Shown one piece after another: positions 38,505-51,880 of a DNA stretch of 64,000 bases. This DNA comes from Vespula vulgaris (taxonomy: Eukaryota; Arthropoda; Insecta; Hymenoptera; Vespidae), in the NCBI RefSeq assembly GCF_905475345.1, contig NC_066605.1, positions 3,683,501 through 3,747,500 on the forward strand, in the 5' to 3' direction. Positions within the stretch are counted from its first letter, which is position 1, and each line of letters begins with the position of its first letter. The notes under the pieces are model-generated. The model worked only from the letters and a program-made list of their open reading frames with translations. It was not told where the DNA came from and made no database searches. The translations under genes and the position numbers were made by a program.

Positions 38505-39300
38505 TATTAATAATCATCCCAATAAGAGTTACAAATCATTCATATCGTTCAAGTGATATACTGCTGCATTTTTTTTTAATATCGTTTGAAAAATTTGATA
38601 ATTATTACCTGTACAGACCTATATAATTAATAATTATCTCTATAATAATAATGTCGTGTTTCCTTAAAATTCGAATATCCTCACTAAAGAATACCTGTCG
38701 TCTTTGTAGAAATTTCACAAATGGATCAACCGAATTCCTTTCAATATCCTCAAATTGCGAATCTTTCAGAAAAATTATAAATTAAACAATTCACTTAGGA
38801 GGATCACGGAAATAATGACTTCTCCATATCTAAGTATTGACTACCTGAGTTTTGAATAACCGCAATATTTATACCTTAGTATTTGGTGAACCGATCAGAT
38901 AACATGATTTTCTAAAAATAATATGTAGCGAAGAACTTTAAATTCTGAATTCAATTTGAGGTGAATTTAGCGAAAACAAAAATTAAGAATTAGCTGAGAA
39001 TGTGAATCATATAAATTAATGGAAATTAAGGAAATTTACATTTTTCTAAATGACTATCTTAGTAAAAATATATCTATAAAATGTATAGATGTTTTCGTGT
39101 TTTTTTATTGAACAAATTATATTTTAATATTTAAAGTAAAAGGATAATTACGTTAGTATCTATCCGTTAAGAAAGGATCTCATATTCTATTTATTCATTA
39201 CCTTTTTAAGCTAATTAAAAAGATTATTAAAAGGAAAACGAATGAATTAATAAAATATTTCTAAAAGTATGTATACATCAACTCATGAATAATATTTTTT
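38057..39300. repeat. Diverged paralogous upstream flank of P450 B
   Basis: Homologous to 11171-13000 but with scattered substitutions and two gaps relative to the A side: about 180 bp missing after 38123 and about 330 bp missing near 38914. It contains an (AT)n tract at about 38468-38500. An open frame of 83 codons at 38025-38276 has no motif. Confidence 0.6.
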
Positions 39301-39309
39301 AAGCATTAT

Positions 39310-39355
39310 TGAGAGAGAGAGAGGGGGGGGGGGAGAGAGAGAGAAGAAATGGGAG
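39310..39355. repeat. (GA)n tract with an uninterrupted G run
   Basis: GA repeats flank a run of about nine or ten G residues, unusual in this AT-rich window. The homologous position beyond P450 A (about 12955-13030) is a degenerate GA-rich stretch without the G run. Confidence 0.85.
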
Positions 39356-39359
39356 AGGA

Positions 39360-39813
39360 TTAATGTGTTGCAAGAGTGTGCAAAAGTGGTTTTAGAAAGA
39401 GATAGGCGTCAAGAAATAGCGATGCACTAACTGAAGAGAAATATTGTTTGCATAAAAGCGTCATGTGAGCGAGAAATGAATTATGAAAGACTTTTTTATT
39501 ATAATTGAGTGTTCGATACTTATAATAAATTAGTAAAAGCAAAAAACGAATAATCTTCTCACGCCAAACATTATAAATATTAATGAAGACGATACGTGAT
39601 AATCTCACAATGTATTTACGTTGTTATTCGTAATTAAATTATTTTATTTTGTAACTATAAAAGGAAATAAGAAATGTGGAAGAATAAAGAAGAAAATGAG
39701 ATATGGAGTAAAGAAAGAAAGAAAAAGTGTGAAAGGGAAAAAGAACGAAAAGAAAGTGAGAAAACAGAATCACTAGCATAATAATATGCAACGAATAAGC
39801 TTATTCAATTATA

Positions 39814-39875
<62 letters not shown>

Positions 39876-42875
39876 TTTCAAAAATATATCGTTTTGTATA
39901 CATCAACTCAAATACTAGAATTTATTTGAAACGAAATACTGCAGGGAGTTAAAAAATGCATATTGATGCATTCGAAAAGATTTTTATTAACGAAAGAAAT
40001 AATATTCTCGGGTTATTTTTGACGATCGTATCACCAATGATAAAACGTGACATTGCAGCAGAAATGTATTAATAAAATATATATTAATATTTATATGTAT
40101 ATATTAATATTAATATTTATATATCTAAATATATTTATATATTATTATAATATATATATGTATATATATATATATTAATATTTATATGTAAATTATAATA
40201 GAATTATTGATAGAATCAAGAGAATTGATTATTTACCTTTAATAATTCTTTTGTAACGTTCGCTATTGATTGTCCCAAAAGTGCGTTATCTGCATGCATT
40301 TATTTATATGACAGTGTTTAAAAACGAAAGAAATTTTTGGAATAACCTAATACGACATACTAATAACATGTAAATATGCATGACATTATAGAAACAGATA
40401 AGCCAAACAACATAAATATTAATCACGACAATAGATTGATAATGTTCTTATGTTTTGATTTGTAAATAAATTGTTAGTTTATTTTGTAATTATAAAAGAA
40501 AATTAGAAATATGCAGAAATAAAGGAGAAAATGAAAAGAATGGGAGAAAAATAATATTCTCAGATTGCTTTCGACGATCGTAAAAAAGAACGAGTCGATA
40601 CAAATTAATAAAGTATGTATTAATAAAAAAAAAAAAAAAAAAAAAAAAACTATAACAGAATTATTGATAGAACAAAGGGAAAGTATTAAATATTTATTTT
40701 CGATAATATTTTATACTCGAGTTTTATTACAACTTGTACGAAAGTTATACTCATAAATTTATAATGTTCACCATCAGTACAACATACATACTAATAATAT
40801 ATAGCTTATCAGCACGCACAATATATTATATTGCAAGATTTCATTCTTAGAAATTGTGATATTATTGCCTTACACGAAGTTCTGTATTTGGCAAATATAA
40901 TAACACCGTATAGAGGAATAGCTTACATCATAGAATTATTAATATACAATAAGTGATAACAGAATTGGAATTAATAACAATTTTTTTAATTATAATTTTA
41001 CTTATAATAGTTTGGCAGTATACAAGAGAATCAATTCAAATGCAACAGAGAGCATGTAAAGACGAAGAACGTAAATAATTACATTAACCATAAATTTTTA
41101 ATAGATAAGAATTTGGAATAACTTCTAAGGAAAAGAGAAGATCACGATGAAAAAAATGTTGTTGCCTCACACAACTCTCAAAGTTCTTGAAATGATAATA
41201 TTTTGGACTTCTTTAGGATCAAAAATGAGCGAGGAACAAATAATTATAACTGTAGTAAATATTTTGGAAAAAAGATATATTTTTTACGTCATCATAAATA
41301 TCCAGATATAATCAATTAAAATATTGAAATGCATTTATTCCACATATGAAATTAAATAATATGTTATAAAAATAAACTACAAAATTAACCAAATCTAATG
41401 TAACCTAGTGAAATTATCTATAAGTAAATTCACATTCTAAAATAATAATTACATCGTAATTATATACATACTTTCTGAATTTAATGTAAAATTAAATGTT
41501 TAATATTGGACGGAACGTCTGGTATTCTTCTATAAATGTTTTAATTGCATTTGTAATTTATATAAAAATTATATTTCAGAAAAATTTTTAAATAAATGTT
41601 AAATTAAGATTTAGAGACATTTTTTGTACTTTTATATTAAATATTTTTTGTGCCGACGTTGTGCTTGTTAATAATAAGATATTGTTCATCGTAATTTTTC
41701 AGAATTTCTATAATCGTTTTGTCTTCATATGATCTTAAAGATTCTTTTTATTTTATTTTTTTAATTCTTACAAGAAACGCTTAGAGTGAATGAAACAGTT
41801 AAAGTAATAAAATAGACATGAGTAGGTTGCATTATGTAAAAAATAAATAGAATTATTATGATTTGTAATTCATGAACACTGTTATCTTCGCTGTAATAGG
41901 AACTAAAACGATCAGGTATCATAGATAATTAAACTTATAGTATATGATTTATGTAAAGAAAAAGATTGAAAAATTTTTTTTAACATAGATACACTATTGA
42001 CTTTATGAAAAATGCTCGAAAAAGTTTTTATTTTTATACAAAATTCATATTAATGGATCGTCAAAATTTATCAGTTGGACTCAGGCAATTGAGAGTAGAG
42101 AGAAAAACTGCCTTGATACCTCTGATAAATAAATATAGACATTGTTATTTATACTGTGGTAAATCAAATAGATCATGTTTATAGTTAAAATGTGCGTCGA
42201 TTAATATAGAAATCTGTATATGTATCTAATCTGTTAAATAATTCTTTAAAGAAAATATAAAAAATTGAAGGTTGTATATGTTATAATCTAGATTACTAGA
42301 TCACATTTGCTACATTCTTTTAAATGACTGTAAATATATACATATAGACGCACCTTCAATAAAATTGAAAAATTTTAACATAAAGATATGAGATCGTTAT
42401 GATCCTTAGCATAAACATATTGATCTCACTTAAGCTCAGTTGCTGCAAAGTTATAAACAATTGCGTTTGGATGTTATCTAAACTTGAAGAATTAGATCCT
42501 AAAGGTCCATTTTCGTATAAATGACCCATTTACGTTCCACGTCCGACCATGCATTGGACTTGAATTAATTACTATATTTTGTATGTAAGTAACAGTTTAT
42601 ACATCATCAAAGCTATGTCTATCTTAGAATAAACAAACACGCACTGGCTGTCGCCAACGAGTCTACTGCGTCGCATCTGTAAATTCGTTATCTTAACTCT
42701 AGACAACCGTGATAATTCGAAAGATATCATTAAACAATTGTACTTAACCGTAAGACAACCGAGTCTTATCAATATCACTGATCATGACGTAATATGAGAT
42801 ATTCAGCCCAATCTAAGTCGATATACATCTTTCGTGCTGAGTATTTCAAAGTAAGTTAATTGTAATAATATTAAT
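39360..42875. other. Intergenic DNA between P450 B and P450 E; no gene recognised
   Basis: It contains a purine-rich stretch at about 39660-39770, (AT)n at about 39825-39872, AT-rich imperfect repeats at about 40070-40195 and a poly-A run at about 40627-40650. The 40555-41850 part is a diverged copy of the 21235-22930 block. About 40385-40512 is nearly identical to 43048-43175. The 41.9-42.87 kb part holds no recognised feature. Confidence 0.5.
40385..40512. repeat. Near-identical 125-bp repeat, copy 1
   Basis: Shares GCCAAACAACATAAATATTA, GACAATAGATTGATAATG and TTAGTTTATTTTGTAATTAT with 43048-43175, with only a few differences. A clearly older version lies near 39565-39675. There is no coding potential. 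Confidence 0.8.
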
Positions 42876-42879
42876 ATGC

Positions 42880-45010
42880 TAAGTTTATGTACACGTTCCT
42901 CCATTCTCTACTGCCCCATATTTTGCATCAGCCACATCTTCTTGACCTTCTTTCTCACTGCTCTTTCTCTTTCTTTGTCTTTCTCTCTCTCTCTCTCTCT
43001 CTCTAAGAGAGACGTACTAACAACATGTACCTTATAAGACACACGACATATTATAGAAACAAGTAAGCCAAACAACATAAATATTAATCACGACAATAGA
43101 TTGATAATGTTCTTATGTTATGATTTATAAATAAATTGTTAGTTTATTTTGTAATTATAAAAGAAAATTAGAAATAATTCGAATATGAAAATGTCTCTCC
43201 TTTCTCTCTCTCTCTCACAGCAGCAGCAGCATATTTAGCATTTCTATTTACCGGATTATTCATTTCTAATAAATGGCTATAGCACTGAGAACGTGTTTTT
43301 TAATTTACATATGTCATGAGAACATTTTTATATTATTTCCAGAACTAGAATCAAAAGCAACTAGCACCATTAAAATATTGCAAACGTTATTATTGAGATA
43401 TTGGAATTTATTTGTCTAACATAATAATGACATAAATGTATGTAGACTACATCATAGAATTATAATATACGATATGCGATAACGGAATTCGAATCAATAA
43501 TATTTTTTTATCATGATAATTTGACATTGTATCTGAAAACATGATCCAGATGAAACCGAGAGCACGTAAGGAAGAAGAATGTAGTTAATTATAATAATTA
43601 GAAATTTTTAGTATAAAAGGATTTGGAAAAGGTCGTTTGTAATTATATTATTCTTTCCATAATATCTTCAAAATGTGTGTAATCGTTTATGTATATTCTT
43701 ATAAAATCATAAATAAGATTTTTTTTATTTTATTTTTTTGTTTTTACATGAAATAGTTAGTGCAAAATGCAGTTAAATAGCCAAGTAGATAAGACCATTG
43801 CTAGGTTGTACTACGTAAATTATAAATACAATATTACTATGTTATCAGTATGTTGTTTAAGAAGATAGATCGAATGTAATTTACAATATTTGATTTATCT
43901 TAAGAAAAATATTTGTTGCTTCATACTCCCAACTACGAAAATCACATTTTGCTTCTGGAATAATCGTAATTACGATCGGGTGGGTCAGATTATATTCTAA
44001 AACATTTTGCTACTACTGCAAAATTAATTATAATAATAATCGATTTTTATTCTGGAGTTTCTTCATTAATTTTTTTTTTTATATGACCATAACGAGTGTC
44101 CTATGTGATCAATTTCTGGAACTGTGATCAAGATTTTTATTTCTTTTCTTATAAGATTTTTTTCTAATAATCTCATTGATTCGATTCGTAAAACGATGAA
44201 AGATGAATAGACGTTCGAATTGGAGTGCCACTAGCATGATAGTACGAATATTCTTTTAGTACACTCTAGACGAATGAGATAGCAATGAGTAATGTATCAT
44301 GTAGTTACGTATTACTTAAATGGAGAAAGTATTGAAATGGATAATTATCTCATAAAATCTCGACAAATTCACAAAATGTTTTTAAACCATAGAAATACTA
44401 AACTGATGAGATAAATTCGTCATACAATTGGATCAACTATCTGTAATTATAAAGGGAAAGAACAATAATTATTTTATTACGATAATTATTACTTTCTCGT
44501 TGTTACTAGAAGTTTCTCTATGTCAGATAACTATCAACAATGTAATGAAGAAATGTGTAATTTCACAACTGAGATTGTTTTCGAATGATTTTACATCAAT
44601 ATTAGTTAATAATTCATTTAAATTGACTGCCAATAAACGTCAAAATAAATTGCTTTCTTTAGAAAAACTGTAAATTAGTTACAGCTAGCATTGACTCATT
44701 CGATACAAGTCAAAGTAAAGAACTACTAATTAACTACTAATGTTACTCTGCATTAGTAACATGTGCACCTTACTAATTTATTTTTTCTATTTATTAAAAA
44801 CGAACGTATTACCTAAATATGTCATGATACATTTATATAAAAAATACATCAGCATTACGTGATATCGATAAAACAGCCGATAATATCGGCTATATCGATA
44901 ATATAATCTTGTCTATCGATCGTTATATATTTTATTTCCGAAATATTAATATTAACTTGAATTAAAATCTTCGTGATATATTTATTAAATATATATATTT
45001 ATCGACATAT

Positions 45011-45041
<31 letters not shown>

Positions 45042-46042
45042 TATATGTTGTATGCAAATATACACGAATATTTTTGTACGACTGAAAATATTCATATATA
45101 TGTCAGTATTGATAGATTGCTGGGAATAATATTAATAAGATAGAGAAGTCCGAAAAGAATTTCGATATCAAAAATATGTGGATTCATTTTAATTCGATCG
45201 CATCCACGTCATCTGTGTTTGTTAATATATCTTCATTCGTCTGTTTGAACGGGCTATTGAAAATTATCTTATTTCTTGTTAAAGGTATTTATATTCTTTT
45301 CTATCTTTGATTGGGAGATCACTCTTGTATGGTGTTGCACACATTTAAGGAAGAATTGTTTAATTCATTGGATATCCTGTTAACGATCTCTCTTATTACC
45401 TCTAATAAATTCAGGAATACATATATAACGAGATTTTTCTTACAGATAGATTTTGTTGGATCGATCTCAGTAAAAATAAAATAATATCGAAGACCTTATT
45501 CCATAGAAAAACAGAGATTTTATCGAGATATAATATAATGGTATCGCTGATCTTGTCTTATTTTGTAGTACAAGGCTATTATGAACTAAATACTTGTGCC
45601 GCTTTATCATATTTAAATCTCGTCGTATTTAGAAGTATAAGCCTGAAAGTCTCATTACGAACTGAATACTCTTATCTCTCTTTCAATTAGTATACATTTA
45701 CCTCGTGAAACATAAATCCCATTAAAAGAGAATTTGTACCCTGCTCCACGATATGCCATATATAGAGTAAGAGTCAATTAAAAAGAGAGTACAGAAAAGA
45801 AAATTTATCAGGATACACTTTTGAAGTTTTAATAATTTATACAACTATTAATTTATAAAAATTTCGAAATCAATAATAAGAATGATTTTCAAATACTTTA
45901 ATCATTATATCAAATTATACGAAATCAGCAGATTCTAATAGATAATTTTTATGCCGGTTTTTATTTTGTACAAGTAATAATTTGTTTTTTCTATAGATTA
46001 CATAATATCACTCATGTATATAGTTTAATTACGTATATGTTA

Positions 46043-46101
<59 letters not shown>

Positions 46102-46106
46102 TAAAT

Positions 46107-46150
<44 letters not shown>
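42880..46150. repeat. 3' flank of P450 E, duplicated beyond P450 F
   Basis: About 42880-46150 aligns with about 53855-56010. Shared landmarks are TGCCCCATATTTT(G/A)CATCAG, GCATTA(G/A)TAACA(T/C)GTGCAC and GGTGTTGCACACATTTAAGG-like text. A second copy of the near-identical 125-bp repeat (43048-43175) interrupts the match on the E side. The 44428-44673 open frame is AT-rich and unsupported. Large (AT)n tracts lie at about 46051-46095 and 46111-46150. Confidence 0.6.
43048..43175. repeat. Near-identical 125-bp repeat, copy 2
   Basis: Second copy of 40385-40512, in direct orientation 2.65 kb away. The copies are much more similar than the surrounding array DNA, which suggests a young insertion or conversion. 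No terminal repeats or target-site duplication was identified. Confidence 0.8.
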
Positions 46151-46154
<4 letters not shown>

Positions 46155-46179
46155 AATTACAATCTTTCTTCAAATTTTA

Positions 46180-47662
46180 GTTTTATTGGTTTATTTTATT
46201 TATTTTAGTTTTATTTAATTTATCCTTCGCTTTCAACGAAAGGCTCAATTTTACTCCTATTTCTGCAATTTCTGTTGGCTTATCAATTTTAATTGTAAAT
46301 ATCCATATCAATGTAGCAATTATTATTGTCATCTAAAGCATAGCGAATTTTTGATCGAAAAAAATAAAATGTTCTTTAACTTTATGGAATAAAATTTAAA
46401 AAATGAATTAGAGTGTGTAATTACCTATGTAATTTCTGCGACCATAACTAAATGAAAAAAAATTCGAAAAACTACACCTCTCCGGAAGAAACCTATCTGG
46501 ATCGAGTACTAGCAGCAGGATCCAATATTTTTCATTGCAATGGAGATTATAGTTGAAAAGATCCGCTGAACTTCTTTTCGGTATAGTCGAATTTTTTATT
46601 ACTTGATATAATTAATAAATAAGTATTACTAGTAAATAATATAGTAATACTATTAACGATAAAAAATATAATAATTATTATTTTGTATATAGACATACCC
46701 TCGACATCTTGCGTTACTTTCCGAGCGATGATAGCAATTACGGAATAAAAAAGTAATATTTCTTTGATCACTCGTTCCAAAAATTTCATATCTTTAATAT
46801 CGTCATGCATTATTGGCACATATTTCCAATCGCACGAGCCGTAAATTTGATTCAGTTCCTCATATACTTCGTTCATTGTAATCAAAGACAACAAGAAGGT
46901 AATATAAAAATAATTTTCGTTATATGAATAATTACAAATAATTAAGTACATGTAATATGTCCGTAGTTGAATATCAGGAATGTAGCAAGCATTAAAAGTA
47001 CAAAGCTAATGGTAGTACCTGAAGTATCCCTTCCCTGAAAAGAAATGGAAAAATTTATTTAACAATTTTATTTAATAAACAGAAGTTTATTGCAATTTAA
47101 TAACAAATGTGACTTTAACCTATAATGGTAGTATTGATTTCATCCCGAATATGTTTCCCCGAATATTTTCCTCTTTTATACGATGATTCGAATAAAATGT
47201 TCAGGAAAAAGCTTGGCTTTTGTTCTTGAAACATGAATAAGGATATATGATCTATTATTAATAATAATAAATTTAAGAAAGTTTAATGTATTAAATTTTA
47301 GTAAAAATATTAAAATTGTAATGAATTAATGAATGATGAAGAATAATATTCTGCTATATTTAGTATAATTATTTTTACCTGAATTTTCCACTGTCTGTTC
47401 TCGAATGAATTCGTTTTTTTCTTTGATTATTTTCATGAAAAAAAAGATAATATATTCCTTCCATACGCATACACACACACACATGAAAATAAAATATTAA
47501 AATATTTTAATATTAAAAGAAGTAAAACTATTTAAAAAATGTTTGGCCTGTAGATATATTGTTTGTAACGTTATCCAGATATTATAGATTCATCCGAAAT
47601 TTCTTTCCCATAGTAGTGTTATAAAAAATTAGATCTGGATATAACCATGATTTAAGCTTTTG

Positions 47663-47711
<49 letters not shown>

Positions 47712-48828
47712 TAAACTGAAGAAAAAAACCAAACACGAATTATAAATAAACAATAAAACGATTGAAACAAAGAAAAAAGTATTATCAATCAATAAATTCA
47801 GCTAGTTTGTATTTCTTACTGATCAGAGAATTTAGTTAAGTATCAAGTACGTTATCCTTCAATGAATCATGTAATAAAATTATAATGAGTTAATACAAAT
47901 GTATATAACTTCTATAAACGTTTAAATATTTCGGAACTCTGCCATATATTATGTCCAATCTACAACGAAAGATATAATGTCGAACGTCTAATTCTTCTCT
48001 AAATAAAGTTACCAATTTTTCAATTAAAGTGATAGAGTGATTAATATACCCATATGCCATTTACATATTTTTCAAAAAAGACTATTTAGTAATTTTTGAG
48101 TATTTTAATTTACATATTTTACTTATTTTGTTCATCTATACATATATGCATATCATAAGTGAAAAAAAAGTGAAGATATACCTATTCATATACTTACTCA
48201 TATGATACGTTATTTACATGTGTCTATAAAAAAGAAAGAATGTTTTTGAATTTTATAAAATTTAATATTAAAAAAATATATATTACAAATATAATTATAT
48301 ATTAATAAATAATGAACAATATATATACTTCACATGGAGCATTGCCCATAACAGGTTTCAGGTCTTTATACTTCTCGCTCTTATCGGTAATATTAGGACT
48401 ATTCAATAAAGTCTTAAGAACAAAACAGAAATAAGAATTCTTCTTAAGAATTATTAAAATAATGCTGATAGATCTTATCTTGATATATTCAGGATTGCCT
48501 ACTATACAAATAACTTCATGCCTAACGATACATGCCATAATGATTGATAATTTTAATTATCTTTAGAAATTGGGTAAATATGTCTAGAAAAAAGGTTATA
48601 AATCGAAATCTGATAAAACGTTTAACTATATAAGACATTAGTTAGAAATCTACCTTTGGTAGTGGCAATAAACAAATGAGCATTTCCGATAATTGGATAT
48701 TCTTTTGGCCCTGAAAATTCTTTGATCGTATTATATACGTATAATTTATTAAAAAAATTTGTGACTCTTCCACAAAATAATCTAATTAGTATTGTTGTAA
48801 TGGCAATTAATATTGCAACGAATTTCAT
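46180..48828 (-). pseudogene. Cytochrome P450 pseudogene lacking the haem cysteine (copy E)
   Basis: A CYP4-clan gene related to F. Exon 1 (48828 down to about 48656) reads MKFVAILIAITTI and then a PK-EYPIIGNAH stretch. Exon 2 ends in an AT donor. Exon 3 ends early (GNAPC instead of the GLFSAPG-type end). Exon 10 (about 46700-46875) has Leu instead of the ExxR Arg. Exon 11 (about 46424-46600) reads FSYGRRNYIG: the haem-ligand Cys codon TGC is TAC (plus-strand 46429-46431). The acceptor before exon 12 is TCG rather than TAG, and exon 12 has TAG after the AML motif. It cannot make a working P450. Several exons stay open, so decay may be recent or slow. Confidence 0.92.
47660..47708. repeat. (AT)n tract inside pseudogene E
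   Basis: A TATG start followed by about 40 bp of AT dinucleotides within the intron 5 region. No coding role. Confidence 0.9.
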
Positions 48829-48904
48829 GATGAATTGAATTATTTGAAAAGTATAGAAATAATTTAATCAAAATAAGGTAGTCTTATAATTATAATAATA
48901 TTTG

Positions 48905-49050
48905 TTAAGATTTACAGATACTCTGTTAGCACAGCGCAACGACTCCAACTATCCTCCTATGTTAAGAGAGAATAATGATAGAAGAGAAAAAGTAAGAATA
49001 TTTAATGAATATGTAGTGCAGATTTTGTTCACACGATCACAACTTGCATT
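48905..49050 (-). promoter_or_regulatory. Relic promoter-side block of pseudogene E
   Basis: Homologous to the upstream blocks of A, C and D, with CTCTGTTAGCACAGCGCAAC matching the TTGGCACAACAC element. The gene behind it is broken, so function is unlikely. Confidence 0.35.
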
Positions 49051-49299
49051 AGCAAATTCTTATTCGGTTAGGCAAGAAAGGTCTATAAGATCCTGAGAAG
49101 ATGGGAACAACAATTAATTATATATGGCAAAAAAGGTACATCATATATTTGTATGTACATATATAACGTGTATATAAAATGTATCAAAATATAACTATTC
49201 ATTATAGCATTACAAATGTATAAAGTAATATCTAATGTACCACAAAATATCGTTCACCTTGTTCCTGCAAATTATTGCAAGAACGCGATTTTTTTGAAG

Positions 49300-50970
49300 G
49301 ATTCTATGGGATTCGTGAGGATGATAGACGGTAAAGAATACTTCGTGAATCGAAATGTTAACAATGAATTTTGAAGTACTCAGATACAGTTATTGTGTTA
49401 TGCATATTTCTTTAATCGTATGTAATCAATAGTTACTCGTGTATTGATGATTAGAGTACAAAAGATGTAAATGGACTGTGATTGTGCAGGATTGAAGCAT
49501 GGTCACTCATGTTTGTAAAAATCGGTTGTCTTACGGTTCAGTACGACTGCTTGACGATATCCATCGAATTATTTCTACCACCGCCGCAAAGTCTATAGCC
49601 AGGTGACAATCGGACGGTTACTACGATGACAGAAATCATTTCAGCGGTGCATCTGCATGACGACTGTCCCTGCCAGTGAATTTGCACAATGAAGAAATGG
49701 ATATACACAACGAAATTATTACTTCCATACCACTGCATCCGGTGCCTTAAGAAATGAATGATCAGAGTATTTCTTATTTCTGAGAAAGCGTTTACGCAGC
49801 GGTGGTGCAGGCTAAATCGAACATCCGTGGTCATCGTTCGCATCACCGAGCAGAATATTGGAAATTGATACAGCAAAATTTATCGAATTTTGTGGTCGAC
49901 ATCATTGAGGAAAAGTTTCCCGAAAATGTGACAAATGGTCAATCGTACGTAAGCTATTTGTTCCTCCTTCATCTCTCATAAGAACTTGTTCGGAGAGAAT
50001 GGCCTTGACCCGAGATCCCAGTTCGTGTAACTATTTCACGAACCATTTGACAAAATCAGTCACGTGTTGATACGAATTTTACGTGCACAAAGATTCGTCG
50101 TACGAACAATTTATATAATATTTTGCGATATGCATCATGGTACCCGTGATGAGGCATTCTCCATAAGCAGAGTTGATATTCTCCTAAAGTAATGAGGAGG
50201 AGTTGGTAGAGGATATATTGTCAGTTGTTTCTCGTAATTCTCTGCCGGTTCGAATAAAGAGTTATGTTGATGTTTTATATCGCAAACGTTAGAGTTGATC
50301 GATGTAAGATATCGTGACATTTTTTCACCGTTTAATAACATCTCTCGAAGAAATGAGTCAGAGACGACCATGATATTTCTTTATTTGCCTCACCGTTTTT
50401 CAGCAGGCGAAGAAAACCGTTCGAATCGTGCATATGAGAGAACAGCGCGTGCACTAATCGATACTTTTCTCTTCGACAATTTTTCCAATATTTTACTCGA
50501 TAAGGCACACGATGGCAGTACGATGGAATGTATGACTAAACTGTACGTGACGTGTGAAAAAAATATTGTATTTTAAGTATGGATACGCGTCTTATCCCGA
50601 TCGCCATACAACCATCGCGATAACTCCCAAGACGTCGTGTTTATCTCAATGTTGCGGCATCTAATGGCGGAACCCTCAACCTTTATATACAAAAACTTAT
50701 GATTCCAAGGAAGAACCAATCGTAGAACGTATATCATATGAAGGAACGTTTTGTATTCAACAAGTGAAAATGTGCTGACGGAAACTCTGACCGAGTGAAC
50801 AAAAACTGTAATATTTTGACAACACTTGTTTTCATCTTCATTCCTCACTTTCTGTTCATTACGACCGCACGTAAGGAAAGTGTAAGTCGCACTGCGTTGT
50901 GATCGTGAATCATCAAAAGTACACAATCATGAAATTATTAGAGAAAAGAAGTTATACGGCTTCTATAATT
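49300..50970 (+). repeat. Long P450-upstream block, copy 2 (belongs to relic G)
   Basis: The best preserved copy of the block, also found at 22880-24250 and, partly and inverted, at 58930-59470. It includes AACTTGTTCGGAGAGAA, AGTCACGTGTTGATACGAAT, GCACACGATGGCAGTA and, near the end, CATCTTCATTCCTCACTTTC, which matches the promoter motif of gene C. The 49500-49900 part is relatively GC-rich. It has open frames on both strands (for example 49538-49876, minus), but no family was recognised. Confidence 0.6.
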
Positions 50971-51004
50971 TTCAATCGATTAAATTCACTAGCAATGTTT
51001 CTTT

Positions 51005-51488
51005 TACTGTTATACTAGTTGATTGTTTTATAAAATAATACAATCCTTTTTAAATGAATTATACATGTATAATACGGTGAAAAGAATCTCAAGTCTAAAA
51101 CAGATTATTTATAATATTATAGTATAAAAACTCGTTTTTTATTGATGATACTGAAAGTAAATTAAAATATCTTATATTATTTATTACTCGGTTTTTATTC
51201 ATAAACTTTCTTGTAGGTATATTCAACCAAATTCTAAATTCTGATAGGAATTTTCAATCATTTTGGCAAATGTAATTAGGCACGAAATTATTTGTGATTA
51301 CAGACAATGTTAAATCATTCAAAATAAGCTTTGTTCTAACATTTTTTTTTTAATTTACGTCATTTTTAATTAGTTTTCTTGATCTTTTCTTCTTAAGATA
51401 TTATTAGATAGTCGAAATATTATAGAAAACTTTGACGACAAAAAATACGTAAATGTTATTGTTAGCAGTAGTTTGTTCTCTGCTTCAA
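51005..51488 (+). pseudogene. 5' fragment of a cytochrome P450 (relic G)
   Basis: Remnants of exons 1-3 only. Exon 1 (about 51020-51110) retains ATACGGTGAAAAGAATC, corresponding to the YNTIKGI region. Exon 2 (about 51220-51327) reads NQILNSDRNFQSFW, then a stop, then LGTKLFVI; its donor reads AAA|ATAAGC. Exon 3 (about 51399-51488) reads ILLDSRNIIENF and ends SSLFSAS before GTAAAG. Exons 4-12 are absent. It is most similar to pseudogene F in exon 3 and shares its upstream block with F and H. Confidence 0.8.
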
Positions 51489-51880
51489 GTAAAGTATATA
51501 CATTCTTCATCATTTATTAATATATAATTATTCATGTTACAAATATAAATAAGCTATCATTTATTTATGTTAAATATTATCGACCAATAATCGATTAATC
51601 AGCATCTAGGTGATTACAAGTTACCTTATTTGTTACTTTTCAATTACTTTATCAATTACTTTGTGCTTGTCGATGTTTTCCTATCAGACTTAGCGATTGA
51701 TCTTTTATTTTTCTTATATTCAATAGAGCATTCACATTTTTATGTTCACTTATTCATCAATGTATTATGACCCTTTTATATCATTTAACAAAAAAATTTT
51801 CATCATATAACATTTTATGTTGCTCCATCGAGCAAGGTGGTAGAATTGAAGAATTTTGTTTAGATTAGTTGTCACACTCT
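51489..51880. other. AT-rich DNA between relic G and the transposon fossil
   Basis: Nothing recognisable. The P450 homology stops after the exon 3 donor region. Confidence 0.4.

Noticed and set aside
49538..50926. Several 78-117-codon frames on both strands in the long upstream block
   Set aside because: The homologous copies at 22.9-24.2 kb and 58.9-59.5 kb do not preserve the same frames, so coding is not supported.
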